Shown here one piece after another: positions 23,504-31,727 of a DNA stretch of 64,000 nt; positions within the stretch are counted from its first letter, which is position 1; each line of letters begins with the position of its first letter. Origin of the DNA: Neobacillus bataviensis (GTDB lineage: Bacteria > Bacillota > Bacilli > Bacillales_B > DSM-18226). The position numbers and the translations under genes were made by a program. The notes below the pieces were generated by a model. The model had not been told where the DNA came from and ran no database searches. It worked only from the letters and a program-made list of their open reading frames with translations. The DNA is taken from positions 62,001 through 126,000 of the forward strand of contig NZ_JAHXYW010000012.1 of assembly GCF_019969725.1 (NCBI RefSeq), given 5' to 3'.

Positions 23504-23880
23504 GCTTTATTTCCCCTTTAACCGAATTCCGCTATTCGCCTTCGGAATCAGTGAGTTAATACATATTATGTCACATTTATTCTATTATAAAAAATTATTC
23601 ATCATTACACATTAACTTTTTACAGAAAAAAGTCAATTCATGTTAAAAAAACGCGAAAAATGGGGAATTTAATTATAAAATTTTCGTTTTGTAATTGATT
23701 TGCGTTCCAGGCGCTCCAATCAACTATTAAAAATTATTATCACAGAATTATAAAAAGTAAAAAATAAAAAAGTCCAATGAATGAGGCTTATCCCAGCCTG
23801 CACATTAGACTTTTCGTGGTAAGATGTCATACAACCTAAATTAGAAAAAACACTAATTTTGGGCTGTGGTCAGAATCCAA
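23504..23880. other. AT-rich intergenic region between epuA and mbl
   Basis: 377 bases with no gene. It contains the mbl terminator and AT-rich sequence that presumably holds the epuA promoter. In B. subtilis this interval carries flhO and flhP; no trace of them is visible here. Confidence 0.6.
23766..23815 (-). terminator. Terminator of mbl
   Basis: AAAAGTCYAATG-type arms (23767-23779 and 23803-23814) enclose a loop with its own AGGCTGGGATAAGCCT pairing; six T follow on the minus strand. Confidence 0.75.
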
Positions 23881-24882
23881 TTATCCAAATTTCCGGTTCG
23901 GAATCCGATCGATGTTATCAAGCATGATGCCCGTTCCGATTGCAACGCAGTCCATTGGATTTTCGGCCACAAGAACCGGAACCTTTAGTTCATCCGCAAG
24001 CAGCATGTCGATGCCGTGCAGCAATGCTCCGCCGCCAGTCAGAATGACGCCGCGGTCAATGATGTCGGCAGAAAGCTCTGGGGGTGTACGTTCAAGGACA
24101 CTTTTGGCAGCCTGAACGATTACGGCCACGGATTCGTGCAAGGAGCCTTCGATTTCTTCAGAACGAACAGTAATCGTACGCGGCAAACCGCTCACCATGT
24201 CACGGCCGCGAATTTCCATTTCCTCAGAACGTGAACCTGGGAATACAGTACCGATGTTGATTTTAATATTTTCAGCTGTGCGCTCACCAATCAACAGCTT
24301 GTACTCGCGCTTGATGTAGTTGAGGATTTCCATATCGAACTTGTCGCCGGCCATTTTGATGGAGGAAGAAGTCACGATATCGCCCATTGAAAGCACTGCA
24401 ACATCTGTCGTTCCCCCCCCGATGTCCACTACCATATTGCCGCTTGGCTGAAAAATGTCCATCCCTGCGCCAATCGCAGCCACCTTAGGCTCCTCTTCTA
24501 GATAGACCTTTTTCCCGCCGCTTTTTTCAGCAGCCTCACGGATCGCTTTTTGCTCAACACTTGTAATATTGGTTGGGCAGCAAATCAAGATGCGCGGCTT
24601 GGATAAAAAGCCTTTTACATTAAGTTTATTAATAAAATGTTTTAACATTGCTTCTGTTACGTCAAAGTCAGCAATAACGCCATCTTTAAGCGGGCGAATC
24701 GCAACAATATTTCCTGGTGTACGTCCGACCATGCGGCGGGCTTCCTCACCGACGGCAAGAACCTTGTTTGTATTTTTGTCAATGGCAACGACAGAAGGCT
24801 CGTTTAATACGATTCCACGGCCTTTTACGTGAATCAGCACGTTAGCCGTTCCTAAATCAATCCCAATATCCCTTGCAAACAT
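23881..24882 (-). CDS. mbl: Actin-like cell-shape protein Mbl
   Basis: 333 residues from ATG 24882 (MFARDIGIDLGTANVL), with GAGGAGG 12 bases upstream; the frame to 24918 is not needed. The actin-fold motifs are clear: phosphate 1 DIGIDLGTAN, phosphate 2 MVVDIGGGTTDVAVLS and adenosine ILTGGGALLHG. Mbl polymerises under the membrane and guides lateral wall synthesis. The spoIIID-mbl order matches B. subtilis and favours Mbl over MreB or MreBH. It follows spoIIID on the same strand, separated by a terminator. Confidence 0.95.
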   Translation of the reverse strand: MFARDIGIDLGTANVLIHVKGRGIVLNEPSVVAIDKNTNKVLAVGEEARRMVGRTPGNIVAIRPLKDGVIADFDVTEAMLKHFINKLNVKGFLSKPRILICCPTNITSVEQKAIREAAEKSGGKKVYLEEEPKVAAIGAGMDIFQPSGNMVVDIGGGTTDVAVLSMGDIVTSSSIKMAGDKFDMEILNYIKREYKLLIGERTAENIKINIGTVFPGSRSEEMEIRGRDMVSGLPRTITVRSEEIEGSLHESVAVIVQAAKSVLERTPPELSADIIDRGVILTGGGALLHGIDMLLADELKVPVLVAENPMDCVAIGTGIMLDNIDRIPNRKFG

Positions 24883-25084
24883 TCTCTTTTCTTTCCTCCT
24901 CAGAGCGGAATTCCACATTCTTTTCCTAATTGTCTATTGTATCATATTCATTACAATTTCCATAACAATATAAAAAAATAACGTAGAATTTTGCAGAAAT
25001 ATGACAGCTATGGGAAGAATACAAGAGAACAACATTAAATACGTTCGTTTCTTACGAAAATCTCGTTAGAAAATTTAATCTCCT

Positions 25085-25123
25085 TTAAAACAAAAGTGAT
25101 GTTTGAAACGAGGTTCAAACATC
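25085..25123 (-). terminator. Terminator of spoIIID
   Basis: GATGTTTGAA (25098-25107) pairs with TTCAAACATC (25114-25123). On the minus strand a T-rich tail (ACTTTTGTTTT) follows. Confidence 0.85.
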
Positions 25124-25156
25124 AAGAAATTAGCTATTTTCGAAAGGGATCATGGC

Positions 25157-25429
25157 TTACTTAACAGCCTCTCCTTCCTTTTCTTCTTTTTGATACTTCA
25201 TTTTTGTCGCCTCGCCGCCCCGGAGATGACGAATCGATTTATGATAATCTAATATTTCCTTTACTTCGTTTGCCAGCTCTGGATTAATTTCAGGTAGTCT
25301 CTCTGTCAAATCCTTATGGACTGTACTTTTGGATACGCCAAACTCCTTCGCAATCACGCGAACCGTTTTCCTCGTCTCCACGATATACTTTCCAATCTTG
25401 ATAGTTCTCTCTTTGATGTAATCGTGCAC
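25157..25429 (-). CDS. spoIIID: Sporulation transcription factor SpoIIID
   Basis: 90 residues from GTG 25429 (read as MHDYIKERTIKIG), with GGGAGGG 7 bases upstream; a longer frame to 25537 passes into the dispersed repeat and is rejected. The helix-turn-helix VRVIAKEFGVSKSTVHKDL lies at about 23-41 and RHLRGGEATKMKY forms the basic tail that also contacts DNA. It works in the mother cell as a switch between sigma-E and sigma-K gene sets. Confidence 0.95.
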   Translation of the reverse strand: MHDYIKERTIKIGKYIVETRKTVRVIAKEFGVSKSTVHKDLTERLPEINPELANEVKEILDYHKSIRHLRGGEATKMKYQKEEKEGEAVK

Positions 25430-26076
25430 ACTCTCGCCCTCCCTAAATTGGATGTGAGTAGTGTGAAATGAGACCCGCTTATCACTTCGACCAATTCTGC
25501 TTCCGCATGAGTTTTTTTGTGGTGTCAGGCACCACAAAAAGACATTTTTGCCATTTTGTCCACCTGTGGCGGACGCCCACTTATTTAAGAAGTGGCACCA
25601 TGCGGCAGAAAGTAATGTACCTTCTGATCATACAATGAATAATCATGTCCCCGGCTGAATTCCCGCTAACTACAAACGACTCTTCACCTCAAACACTCTC
25701 TTTGTAAAGGTTTGTAACAGTTTATTAGCTTGGATACGGGTTTATGCACAAAATCCCCAATCGGGACAAGGCTTTTCAGAAATTTTTTGAAAAATAGGAC
25801 ACCCTCCACTTTTTCGACAATCTTGGTGTATTGCCCAAAACCGCTTATTACCAAGGTTTTTTTAGGAAATACAATCATTGTAAGCATTATTTCCTGAGAA
25901 ATTTGTCGAGCAAAAAATTTTTCAAAAGGGGCAATTTTGTAGTCAGAAACGGTGTTTCTCTCTAATTTCTACCCTAAAATCCCTCAATTTTTTTGCCATC
26001 ACCTTCGACCACCTCGACCAAAATGATAAAAATTCTTATATAATAAGTTTATGCTGCCTTAGAAAGGAATATTGCC
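25430..26076. other. Intergenic region upstream of spoIIID
   Basis: 647 bases. They hold dispersed repeat copy C (25521-25575) and AT-rich sequence with many T/A runs. The spoIIID promoter must lie here (sigma-E expected), but I cannot fix it. No coding frame has a ribosome site. Confidence 0.6.
25521..25575 (+). repeat. Dispersed repeat copy C
   Basis: GGTGTCAGGCACC at 25521-25533, then ACAAAAAGACA, 11 bases, TTGTCCAC and CGGACG. The first 24 bases match copy D and most of copy E. The hairpin arms are GACA and TGTC here. Confidence 0.85.
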
Positions 26077-26391
26077 GTGACTCCATTCACAGAAAATGTC
26101 GTAGAAATCATTCGAAATATCCCTGCTGGAAAAGTTATGACCTATGGACAAATTGCCGCGCTGGCTGGCAGTCCCAGAGCAGCGCGGCAAGTCGTCCGCA
26201 TCCTTCATTCCATGAGTAAAAAGCATCGCCTGCCCTGGCACCGTGTCATCAATGCCAAGGGGCAAATCGCCCTGCAGGACGAGGAATCCTACCAGGAGCA
26301 ATTGTGGTCGCTTGAAGCTGAAGGGGTAGAAGTGGGCTTGAATGGAGTGATTGACTTGGAAAAATATCAATATAAGCCTGTTGAATCATAG
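26077..26391 (+). CDS. Alkyltransferase-like protein (MGMT fold, no active cysteine)
   Basis: 104 residues from GTG 26077, with AAAGGA upstream. It has the MGMT C-terminal domain signature (PAGKVMTYGQIAALAGSPRAARQV) and PWHRVI where repair enzymes have PCHRV: Trp54 replaces the methyl-accepting Cys. Such ATL proteins bind O6-alkylguanine without repairing it and hand the lesion to nucleotide excision repair (family knowledge). It stands alone, divergent from spoIIID. Confidence 0.9.
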   Translation: MTPFTENVVEIIRNIPAGKVMTYGQIAALAGSPRAARQVVRILHSMSKKHRLPWHRVINAKGQIALQDEESYQEQLWSLEAEGVEVGLNGVIDLEKYQYKPVES

Positions 26392-26440
26392 CCCCCAAAA
26401 ATTCATACAAGTGGTTTCGCCTGTGCGGATATTTCACCGG

Positions 26441-26474
26441 CATATCGGCATATCGGCATACGTGCCGGCGACAA
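26441..26474. repeat. CATATCGG mini-repeat in a hairpin
   Basis: CCGGCATATCGGCATATCGG is followed by CATACGTGCCGG: the unit CATATCGG is repeated and outer arms CCGGCA/TGCCGG can pair. It lies between the convergent ATL and pbpC genes. Confidence 0.5.
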
Positions 26475-26502
26475 AAAAACCAACCCGCAGCACGGATTGA
26501 TT
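26472..26502 (-). terminator. Terminator of pbpC-like gene
   Basis: On the minus strand AATCAATCCG pairs with CGGGTTGGTT using two G-U pairs, followed by seven T. Confidence 0.8.
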
Positions 26503-26512
26503 TTTGGCAACC

Positions 26513-28534
26513 TCACTTTATTTTCATCAAAATGTTTTTCACCATTTTCACCGGCACCTGTGAACCGCCCCGGCCCTGCACTCCCTCAACCAGCATCGCC
26601 ACCAGCAGGCTCGGAGAATTGGTGTTGTAGGCGATAAACCAGCCGTTTTCAGTGCCGGTTTCGCCTTGCTTCTGCTTGATCTCAGCCGTGCCCGTTTTTC
26701 CAGACAACGGATAGTCGGCCATATCGGCCGCATGCCCCGTACCTCCTGCATCCGCCACGACCTTTCTTAAATCAGCCGCGACCATCCCTGCATGCTCACT
26801 CGAGACCACCGCTTCCCGCCATACCTGGCTCCGTTGCTCTTCATCCAATAGAATCGGCTTTATCATATTGCCACCATTCATAAATGGAGTATAAGAAGCC
26901 ATTAAATGAACGATGCTCATTTGAATCTGACCTTGTCCGTAGCCCGTATCGCCTAGCGATATGTCGCTTTCCAGCGCACCAATTCTCGAGGTTTCAAGCG
27001 GATACGGATATGTCAGTTCTTCCTCAAAGCCAAACTTCTTCAGCCCGCTCGCAAACGCATCCTTGCCCGTTTTCAACGCCGCCTGGGCGAAATAAATATT
27101 GTCCGAAAATACGAATGCCTTCTCTAAATTAATCGGACTGCCCTCGTGCACACGTGTCACGAAATAGCCGCCCCAAGAGGCATCCTTTTGCCATTTCTTC
27201 CCGAGGATTGGCACCGCCTCCTCCGGCTTTATAGAACCGCTCTCGAGTGCGATAGATGCCGTTAGGGCCTTCATGACCGATCCAGGCGCATAAGCCTGCT
27301 TGAACCGTGTAGTCAGCGGTTTTTTGGCATCCTCCTGCAGCGCCTTCCACTCATCCGCTGAAAACCCCAGCGCCGCTTGGTTCGGGTCAAACGAGGGGCT
27401 GCTGACTAACGCCAGCGTCTCCCCATTAACCGGATTCATCGCTGCGGCTGAGCCGGCTTCCCCACCCATCTCGTCAAAGATCGCCTTCTGCGTCCCGCCG
27501 TCGATTGTCAGCTTAACATTCTTACCGTCCACTACAGGTTTTTCCGCAAGCACTTCCTCTGAACCGGAGCCGGAGCCCGTGCCGGTACCACCAGTCTTCT
27601 TTTTAATCACAATTTTAACACCGCTCGTGCCCTTCAACTGCTCATCGAGTACCTGCTCGAGCCCGCGCTTGCCAATTACATCACGATTCGTATAACCTTT
27701 GTCCTTTCGCTTCTCCAGCTCATCTGCCGTAATCGGCCCTACATACCCGATTAGCTGTGCCGCAGCCTGGCCAAAAGGATAGATCCTCGCGTCTACTTTC
27801 CGCGTTTTGACTGGCTCAAGTGCGACCAGCTGGGCAATCCGCTCTGTGTCATCCATCGACACTTTCTTCAGCGGCACAAACAACCCGGGCTTCACCCAGC
27901 TTGCACTCATTGCCTTATTGATCTGCTCGGGTGTCATTTTCAATAGAGGAGCCAGCTGCGCCATCACTGGCTCGGTTACCTCCCCGGCCATCACGCCCAC
28001 CTCATACACTTGGCCGTTCACCGCCAGCCCGTTGCCATTCCTATCGAGAATCTCCCCACGTTTCGGGGCAACCGTGCTTAGGCCAATCGTGTCGCCGTCC
28101 TTTAATTTTGGAAAAATAAACTCTGTATTCCAGTCTACATACCAGTTCGTTTTTTCGTTTCGTTCTTCCTTCTGCAACTTTGCTGTGTGGGTAAATTGAA
28201 TAGGTCCGGCAATACTGCTCATTTTAGCGGTAAAAGAATATTGAGCCTTCTCCTTATCGGCCTGTTTATCCTCTTTTGGTTTTTTGAAGTCAATCTTGAG
28301 GTCTTTAATCTGAAGATCTTGGTAGATTTTTTGATAGCGGCTGGTGAATTCCTCTTTGGTGATTTTCTGTTTCGCATCATTTGAAAGATAATCATACATC
28401 TTATCAAACTTCTGCTGATTCCATAAAGCTATGTAGTCGGAGAATCTGTCCTGGGGCTTCGGTTCCTTACTGCAGCCAGTAATAAACAGGGCAACAACCA
28501 ATAATGCGAGCATGGCCCCCACTAATCTTTTCAA
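26513..28534 (-). CDS. pbpC: Class B penicillin-binding protein, PBP3/PbpC type
   Basis: About 673 residues from TTG 28534, with AAAGGAGG upstream. Residues 1-21 are a lipoprotein signal (FITGC). Residues about 25-150 are the NTF2-like MecA N-terminal domain, then the PBP dimer domain, then the transpeptidase with SVMK (Ser in APGSVMKA, near 410), SDN and KTGTAE (near 615). It cross-links peptidoglycan at the outer face. The MecA-like N-domain and lipid anchor match B. subtilis PbpC and other low-affinity PBPs. An inserted Gly/Ser-Thr run (GGTGTGSGSGSE) interrupts the dimer domain, an unusual low-complexity linker. Confidence 0.88.
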   Translation of the reverse strand: MKRLVGAMLALLVVALFITGCSKEPKPQDRFSDYIALWNQQKFDKMYDYLSNDAKQKITKEEFTSRYQKIYQDLQIKDLKIDFKKPKEDKQADKEKAQYSFTAKMSSIAGPIQFTHTAKLQKEERNEKTNWYVDWNTEFIFPKLKDGDTIGLSTVAPKRGEILDRNGNGLAVNGQVYEVGVMAGEVTEPVMAQLAPLLKMTPEQINKAMSASWVKPGLFVPLKKVSMDDTERIAQLVALEPVKTRKVDARIYPFGQAAAQLIGYVGPITADELEKRKDKGYTNRDVIGKRGLEQVLDEQLKGTSGVKIVIKKKTGGTGTGSGSGSEEVLAEKPVVDGKNVKLTIDGGTQKAIFDEMGGEAGSAAAMNPVNGETLALVSSPSFDPNQAALGFSADEWKALQEDAKKPLTTRFKQAYAPGSVMKALTASIALESGSIKPEEAVPILGKKWQKDASWGGYFVTRVHEGSPINLEKAFVFSDNIYFAQAALKTGKDAFASGLKKFGFEEELTYPYPLETSRIGALESDISLGDTGYGQGQIQMSIVHLMASYTPFMNGGNMIKPILLDEEQRSQVWREAVVSSEHAGMVAADLRKVVADAGGTGHAADMADYPLSGKTGTAEIKQKQGETGTENGWFIAYNTNSPSLLVAMLVEGVQGRGGSQVPVKMVKNILMKIK

Positions 28535-28566
28535 AAAAATCCCTCCTTTATCTACCATTCTAACAT

Positions 28567-28621
28567 GGTGTCAGGCACCACAAAAAGACATTTCTACTTA
28601 TTTGTCCATCACTGGAGGACA
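28567..28621 (+). repeat. Dispersed repeat copy D
   Basis: GGTGTCAGGCACC at 28567-28579, ACAAAAAGACA, 11 bases, TTGTCCAT, six bases and AGGACA. Lies upstream of pbpC. Confidence 0.85.
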
Positions 28622-28646
28622 CATATGTTCGCTCACTAAGGATAGG

Positions 28647-28672
28647 AAAAAATCCAGTTTATTCACTGGATT
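28647..28672 (-). terminator. Terminator overlapping the stop of the small CBO0543-like gene
   Basis: AATCCAGT (28651-28658) pairs with ACTGGATT (28665-28672); six T follow on the minus strand. Confidence 0.85.
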
Positions 28673-28863
28673 TTGGTTTTGATATGAATAGTTAGAATCC
28701 TTAGAGTGAGAGTGCGAAGCTTAAAGGATAAAATACTTAGAACCAAAACCAATAAGGATGAAAAAGTGGCCACCGGTGCATATTTTTTTACTGATTCTTT
28801 TGGTAGATAACAGATGGTCAGCCAAGAAATAATGAGTAATCCCAAACGAATAATTGCTGGCAT
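28663..28863 (-). CDS. Short membrane protein, possibly truncated CBO0543 relative
   Basis: 66 residues from ATG 28863 (MPAIIRLGLLI), with GGAGG 8 bases upstream. Two hydrophobic segments enclose YLPKESVKKYAPVATFSS, which resembles the N-terminal loop of CBO0543-type proteins. After SILSFKLRTL the sequence becomes basic and ends in the terminator stem. Full relatives run to about 160 residues, so this is likely a truncated but still expressible remnant. Confidence 0.55.
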   Translation of the reverse strand: MPAIIRLGLLIISWLTICYLPKESVKKYAPVATFSSLLVLVLSILSFKLRTLTLRILTIHIKTKIQ

Positions 28864-28932
28864 GTTTTTTACCTCCATGAAGAAAGTCACCGCGAGGTAA
28901 GTTTTTCAAAAAATTGCATTATCATCCTTAAA

Positions 28933-28961
28933 AAACAAAAAAAAGAGGAGAGTTCCCTCTT
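28933..28961 (-). terminator. Terminator of spoIIQ
   Basis: On the minus strand AAGAGG pairs with CCTCTT around a 7-base loop, followed by a long T run. Confidence 0.75.
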
Positions 28962-28978
28962 CCCCCTTTATAACAAAA

Positions 28979-29812
28979 TTAAGAGTTTTTCTTGTCTTTT
29001 GAATCAGTAGATTGGTCTTCTTTATCAGAAGGAGTGTCATCAGAAGCAGGATCGTCAATCATTTGATCTTCTTGCTTTTGTTTTGGCATTTCCACTGACT
29101 CTGTGCTATCGTTCGATTGTATGTCTTCCTGTAAAGCACTCAACGATTTGTTAAAGTAGTTTGTTGGGTTTACAGCCACACCATCTTTACGAATTTCAAA
29201 ATGTACATGCGTTCCAGCTTTTTCATTGAACAAGCTTTGTCCAGCCTTGGCAAGAACTTGTCCTTGTTTTACTTCGTCGCCAACCTTGACCTTAATATCT
29301 TTTACGGATTGATATTGTGTTACAACCCCATTGTCGTGCTCGATTTCAATCACGTTACCGAGAACAGCATCTTCTTCAACACGAGTTACAGTTCCGCTTA
29401 ATGAAGCCAAAACGTCAAACGTTTCGCCATTTTTCACGGTAATATCGACACCTGTGCTTTGGTTATAGGTGTTATCGTAATATACTAAAGCTGCTTCTTG
29501 GTCTTCTGGTTTTGCATTGAAATCATAGAATTTCGTTTTGATAACTGGAGCTTGTTCCATGGCCACCGGCATTTTGAAGTTTTCTAAAGCTTTGTTAACT
29601 TCAACAGCTGGTGCCTGGTTCTTTTTACCAGCGATATCAGTAGACTTGTAGTCGTACTTATCTGTTTTACTGCCGCTCGCTTGATACCAAAGAACTCCGG
29701 TTAAAATGATTGCTGCACTTGCGATATAGATGGCTGGAAAGACCCAACGCTTCTTAAAAAAGCGTTTTGCACTGGAACTTTGAGAAGATCGTTTGTTTTC
29801 TTCCTCTCTCAT
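28979..29812 (-). CDS. spoIIQ: Forespore engulfment protein SpoIIQ
   Basis: About 277 residues from ATG 29812 (MREEENKRSS), with GAGGTG upstream. A cytoplasmic basic N-terminus, one membrane segment (about 25-45), then an M23/LytM domain at about 115-215 and an acidic Ser/Asp tail. The first metal site of active LytM enzymes (HxGxD) reads STGVDI here, so it lacks the histidine, while HVHFEIRK is kept. This degenerate site is typical of Bacillus SpoIIQ, which acts as a scaffold with SpoIIIAH across the septum during engulfment. Confidence 0.92.
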   Translation of the reverse strand: MREEENKRSSQSSSAKRFFKKRWVFPAIYIASAAIILTGVLWYQASGSKTDKYDYKSTDIAGKKNQAPAVEVNKALENFKMPVAMEQAPVIKTKFYDFNAKPEDQEAALVYYDNTYNQSTGVDITVKNGETFDVLASLSGTVTRVEEDAVLGNVIEIEHDNGVVTQYQSVKDIKVKVGDEVKQGQVLAKAGQSLFNEKAGTHVHFEIRKDGVAVNPTNYFNKSLSALQEDIQSNDSTESVEMPKQKQEDQMIDDPASDDTPSDKEDQSTDSKDKKNS

Positions 29813-30073
29813 TTTCATCACCTCAGCAATCATTCTGAACAGATAAGTAGAATTATATACACTAGTCTGAAAAAAATTTTAAAACTTATTTTTCGACACT
29901 GAGGGAGTTTTTATGCATGAATGGAGGAAATTTTTTTTGGGGTGCTGTCCTCCGTCTAGTTGTATTTAATAGAGTAGACGATTTTACCTATTTATTACTC
30001 TTTTCGTATTCATTAAAAATTCCATTGAGACATTGTTTATAGGAATAACTGTGCGGCTTGGGAATGTACTTAG

Positions 30074-30235
30074 TTATGTGCGAGGTAGAAAATAAATTTT
30101 GCCTTTTTTGGTCCCTGTTGAGGTAAAGCCCAGTTTACGCAGGATTCGATTTGGACTTGTCGGGGATTCAATATGTAGGAATTCACGTAACTCCAAATTT
30201 GTAATCGAGGGCTTATACTTTTTTAGGTTTATCGG
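30074..30235 (-). pseudogene. Fossil C-terminus with winged-helix-like sequence
   Basis: An open frame of 53 codons without start reads KPSITNLELREFLHIES, then PNRILRKLGFTSTGTKKGKI and YFLPRT before its stop. The pattern ITNxELREFLxIxS...ILxxL...GTKKGxxYxLP looks like a degenerate winged helix at the end of a longer protein, as found at the C-terminus of some Bacillus nuclease-related proteins. There is no ribosome site and no upstream continuation, so I infer a remnant. Family assignment is uncertain. Confidence 0.5.
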
Positions 30236-30307
30236 TCACTTTCAACATTTTATCGGTCACTTCCCTTTTTCGAGCAGGACATCCCCCGAATAAGCCCAAC
30301 AAAAACA

Positions 30308-30337
30308 CCAAAAAGCCAGGCATCCGCGCGCCTGGCT
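30308..30337 (-). terminator. Terminator of spoIID
   Basis: AGCCAGGC (30314-30321) pairs with GCCTGGCT (30330-30337), and on the minus strand TTTTT follows. Confidence 0.85.
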
Positions 30338-30345
30338 CCCAAACA

Positions 30346-31383
30346 CTATTTCTGCGCCGTTATCGTCGCCAGCATGTTTTCTGCTGGGGTGATTTCGACT
30401 CCCTTATAATAATGCTTCACAATTTCCTTATAATCCGAACCTTCTTCTGCCATTCCGTTTGCGCCGTACTGACTCATCCCGACGCCATGTCCGAAGCCCT
30501 TTGTTGTGATGACAATGTTATTGCCCTTTCGCTCCCAGGCGAAGTCGGAGGATTTTAAATCTAATTTGTCGCGAATTTCTTTCCCGCTGAAAACCTTTCC
30601 GTTAAAATTCACCTTGCCAACCCGTTTTCCTGTTGTCCGTTCCACAATTTTACCAATCGTCCCGCTTGAACCAATCTTTACCCCTAGCTTCGCTTCAAAC
30701 TCCCGAACTGTCATCACTTTTTGGCTATTAAATTTAGGCGAATTTTTATCCCATGGACTCGAAACACTTCTTAAATAAGGAATGCTGCCGGACCAGTAGT
30801 CCTCAGAGTTTTCCGTATAGCCATTACTGGTGGAGAAAAACAACGCATCAATTGGTTTGCCTTCATAAGTCAGAATTTGCCCGCTCGTCGACCGGACGGC
30901 CTCTAAAACCTTTTTCTTCTTCCAGTCATAGTCCTTGCCCCAAGATTTCCTCTGCTCATCATCATTCATGTACACTTGATGGTTTTGGGTGTCATTGACC
31001 TGAGCACCTTTTGGGACGCCGAGCGTATCCTTCGTCATCAATCTGTGAACGATATAGGTCCTTGCCGTCAGCGCCTGGGCCTTGAGTGCCTCCTCCTCGA
31101 AATCAGCCGGCATCTCAGCCGCAACAACTCCGACGAGGTAATCCTCTAATTGGACCTTTTCGATTTTTGACTTTGAAAAACGAAAGACCGCCACCTCCAC
31201 CGCAGGATCTTTAGATGTGGACGTCACATCTGTGACCTTTCCCGGTGACTTGGCTAGATTCTCGCCTAATTTTCCACTTGCCTTATGTTCATCTGAAAAG
31301 GGTAATACAAGTACAGCGGGGATAATTAGAGTCAAGGCAATGAGGAATGCTGCTAGTGCGATGAATGGTTTGATTTTTTTCAT
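30346..31383 (-). CDS. spoIID: Stage II sporulation protein SpoIID
   Basis: 345 residues from ATG 31383 (MKKIKPFIAL), with GGAGG 7 bases upstream; an open frame to 31545 passes through a dispersed repeat and is rejected. A signal anchor (7-27) precedes the SpoIID/LytB domain; the catalytic Glu is in VAAEMPADFEEEALKAQA. SpoIID is a lytic transglycosylase that thins the septal wall and drives engulfment with SpoIIP and SpoIIM. The C-terminal GFGHGVGMSQYGANGMA is the family signature. Confidence 0.95.
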   Translation of the reverse strand: MKKIKPFIALAAFLIALTLIIPAVLVLPFSDEHKASGKLGENLAKSPGKVTDVTSTSKDPAVEVAVFRFSKSKIEKVQLEDYLVGVVAAEMPADFEEEALKAQALTARTYIVHRLMTKDTLGVPKGAQVNDTQNHQVYMNDDEQRKSWGKDYDWKKKKVLEAVRSTSGQILTYEGKPIDALFFSTSNGYTENSEDYWSGSIPYLRSVSSPWDKNSPKFNSQKVMTVREFEAKLGVKIGSSGTIGKIVERTTGKRVGKVNFNGKVFSGKEIRDKLDLKSSDFAWERKGNNIVITTKGFGHGVGMSQYGANGMAEEGSDYKEIVKHYYKGVEITPAENMLATITAQK

Positions 31384-31493
31384 GATTGTGCCTCCAGTTT
31401 GTAATTTGCAGCCGGACACACCGCCCGAATACATCTCACTTAAACATATGGAAGCGGACAAGCATTTATTACAAATTTTTTGGCCCGATCTCA

Positions 31494-31578
31494 CAGTGTC
31501 CACCACAGGAAAACAAACGTCCACAGATGGTGCCTGACACCACAAAAAGACAAATGTCCACGAGCGGTGCTTGACACC
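31494..31578 (-). repeat. Dispersed repeat copies E and E2, tandem
   Basis: GGTGCCTGACACC at 31529-31541 and a one-mismatch copy GGTGCTTGACACC at 31566-31578. On the minus strand each is followed by a TGGAC element; the spacer of the second is shared with the first. ACACCA words continue to about 31600. Confidence 0.8.
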
Positions 31579-31609
31579 ACACTAACACCACAAACACCAT
31601 AAAAACAGA

Positions 31610-31669
31610 AAAAACCGAAGATTGCCACGCTGGTCGGATATCAGACCACCGTACACCAATCTTCGGTTT
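31610..31669 (-). terminator. Nested-stem terminator of murA
   Basis: Outer arms AAACCGAAGATTG (31612-31624) and CAATCTTCGGTTT (31657-31669) form a 13-bp stem; inside, TGGTC and GACCA (31631-31648) form a second stem. On the minus strand six T follow. Confidence 0.85.
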
Positions 31670-31727
31670 CCACCAAACTCAAACTGAATCCCAAACTCAA
31701 ACTGAAACTCAATTCAATATAATAAAC

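Larger units (their letters stand above)
29834..30345. other. Intergenic region between spoIIQ and spoIID
   Basis: 512 bases. Contents: the expected sigma-F promoter of spoIIQ (GTATA near 29855 on the minus strand is a candidate -35; I cannot fix the -10), a gene fossil at 30074-30235, two TTTATCGGTCACTT words 21 bp apart (30228 and 30249), and the spoIID terminator. Confidence 0.55.

Noticed and set aside
25430..25537. N-terminal extension of SpoIIID
   Set aside because: It crosses the dispersed repeat copy C and has no ribosome site, and the known protein begins MHDYIKERT.
25684..25887. Minus-strand frame of 67 codons upstream of spoIIID
   Set aside because: No ribosome site, AT-driven hydrophobic composition, no recognisable motif.
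31384..31545. N-terminal extension of SpoIID
   Set aside because: The extension reads through the dispersed repeat; the ATG at 31383 has GGAGG at ideal spacing and starts a signal anchor.
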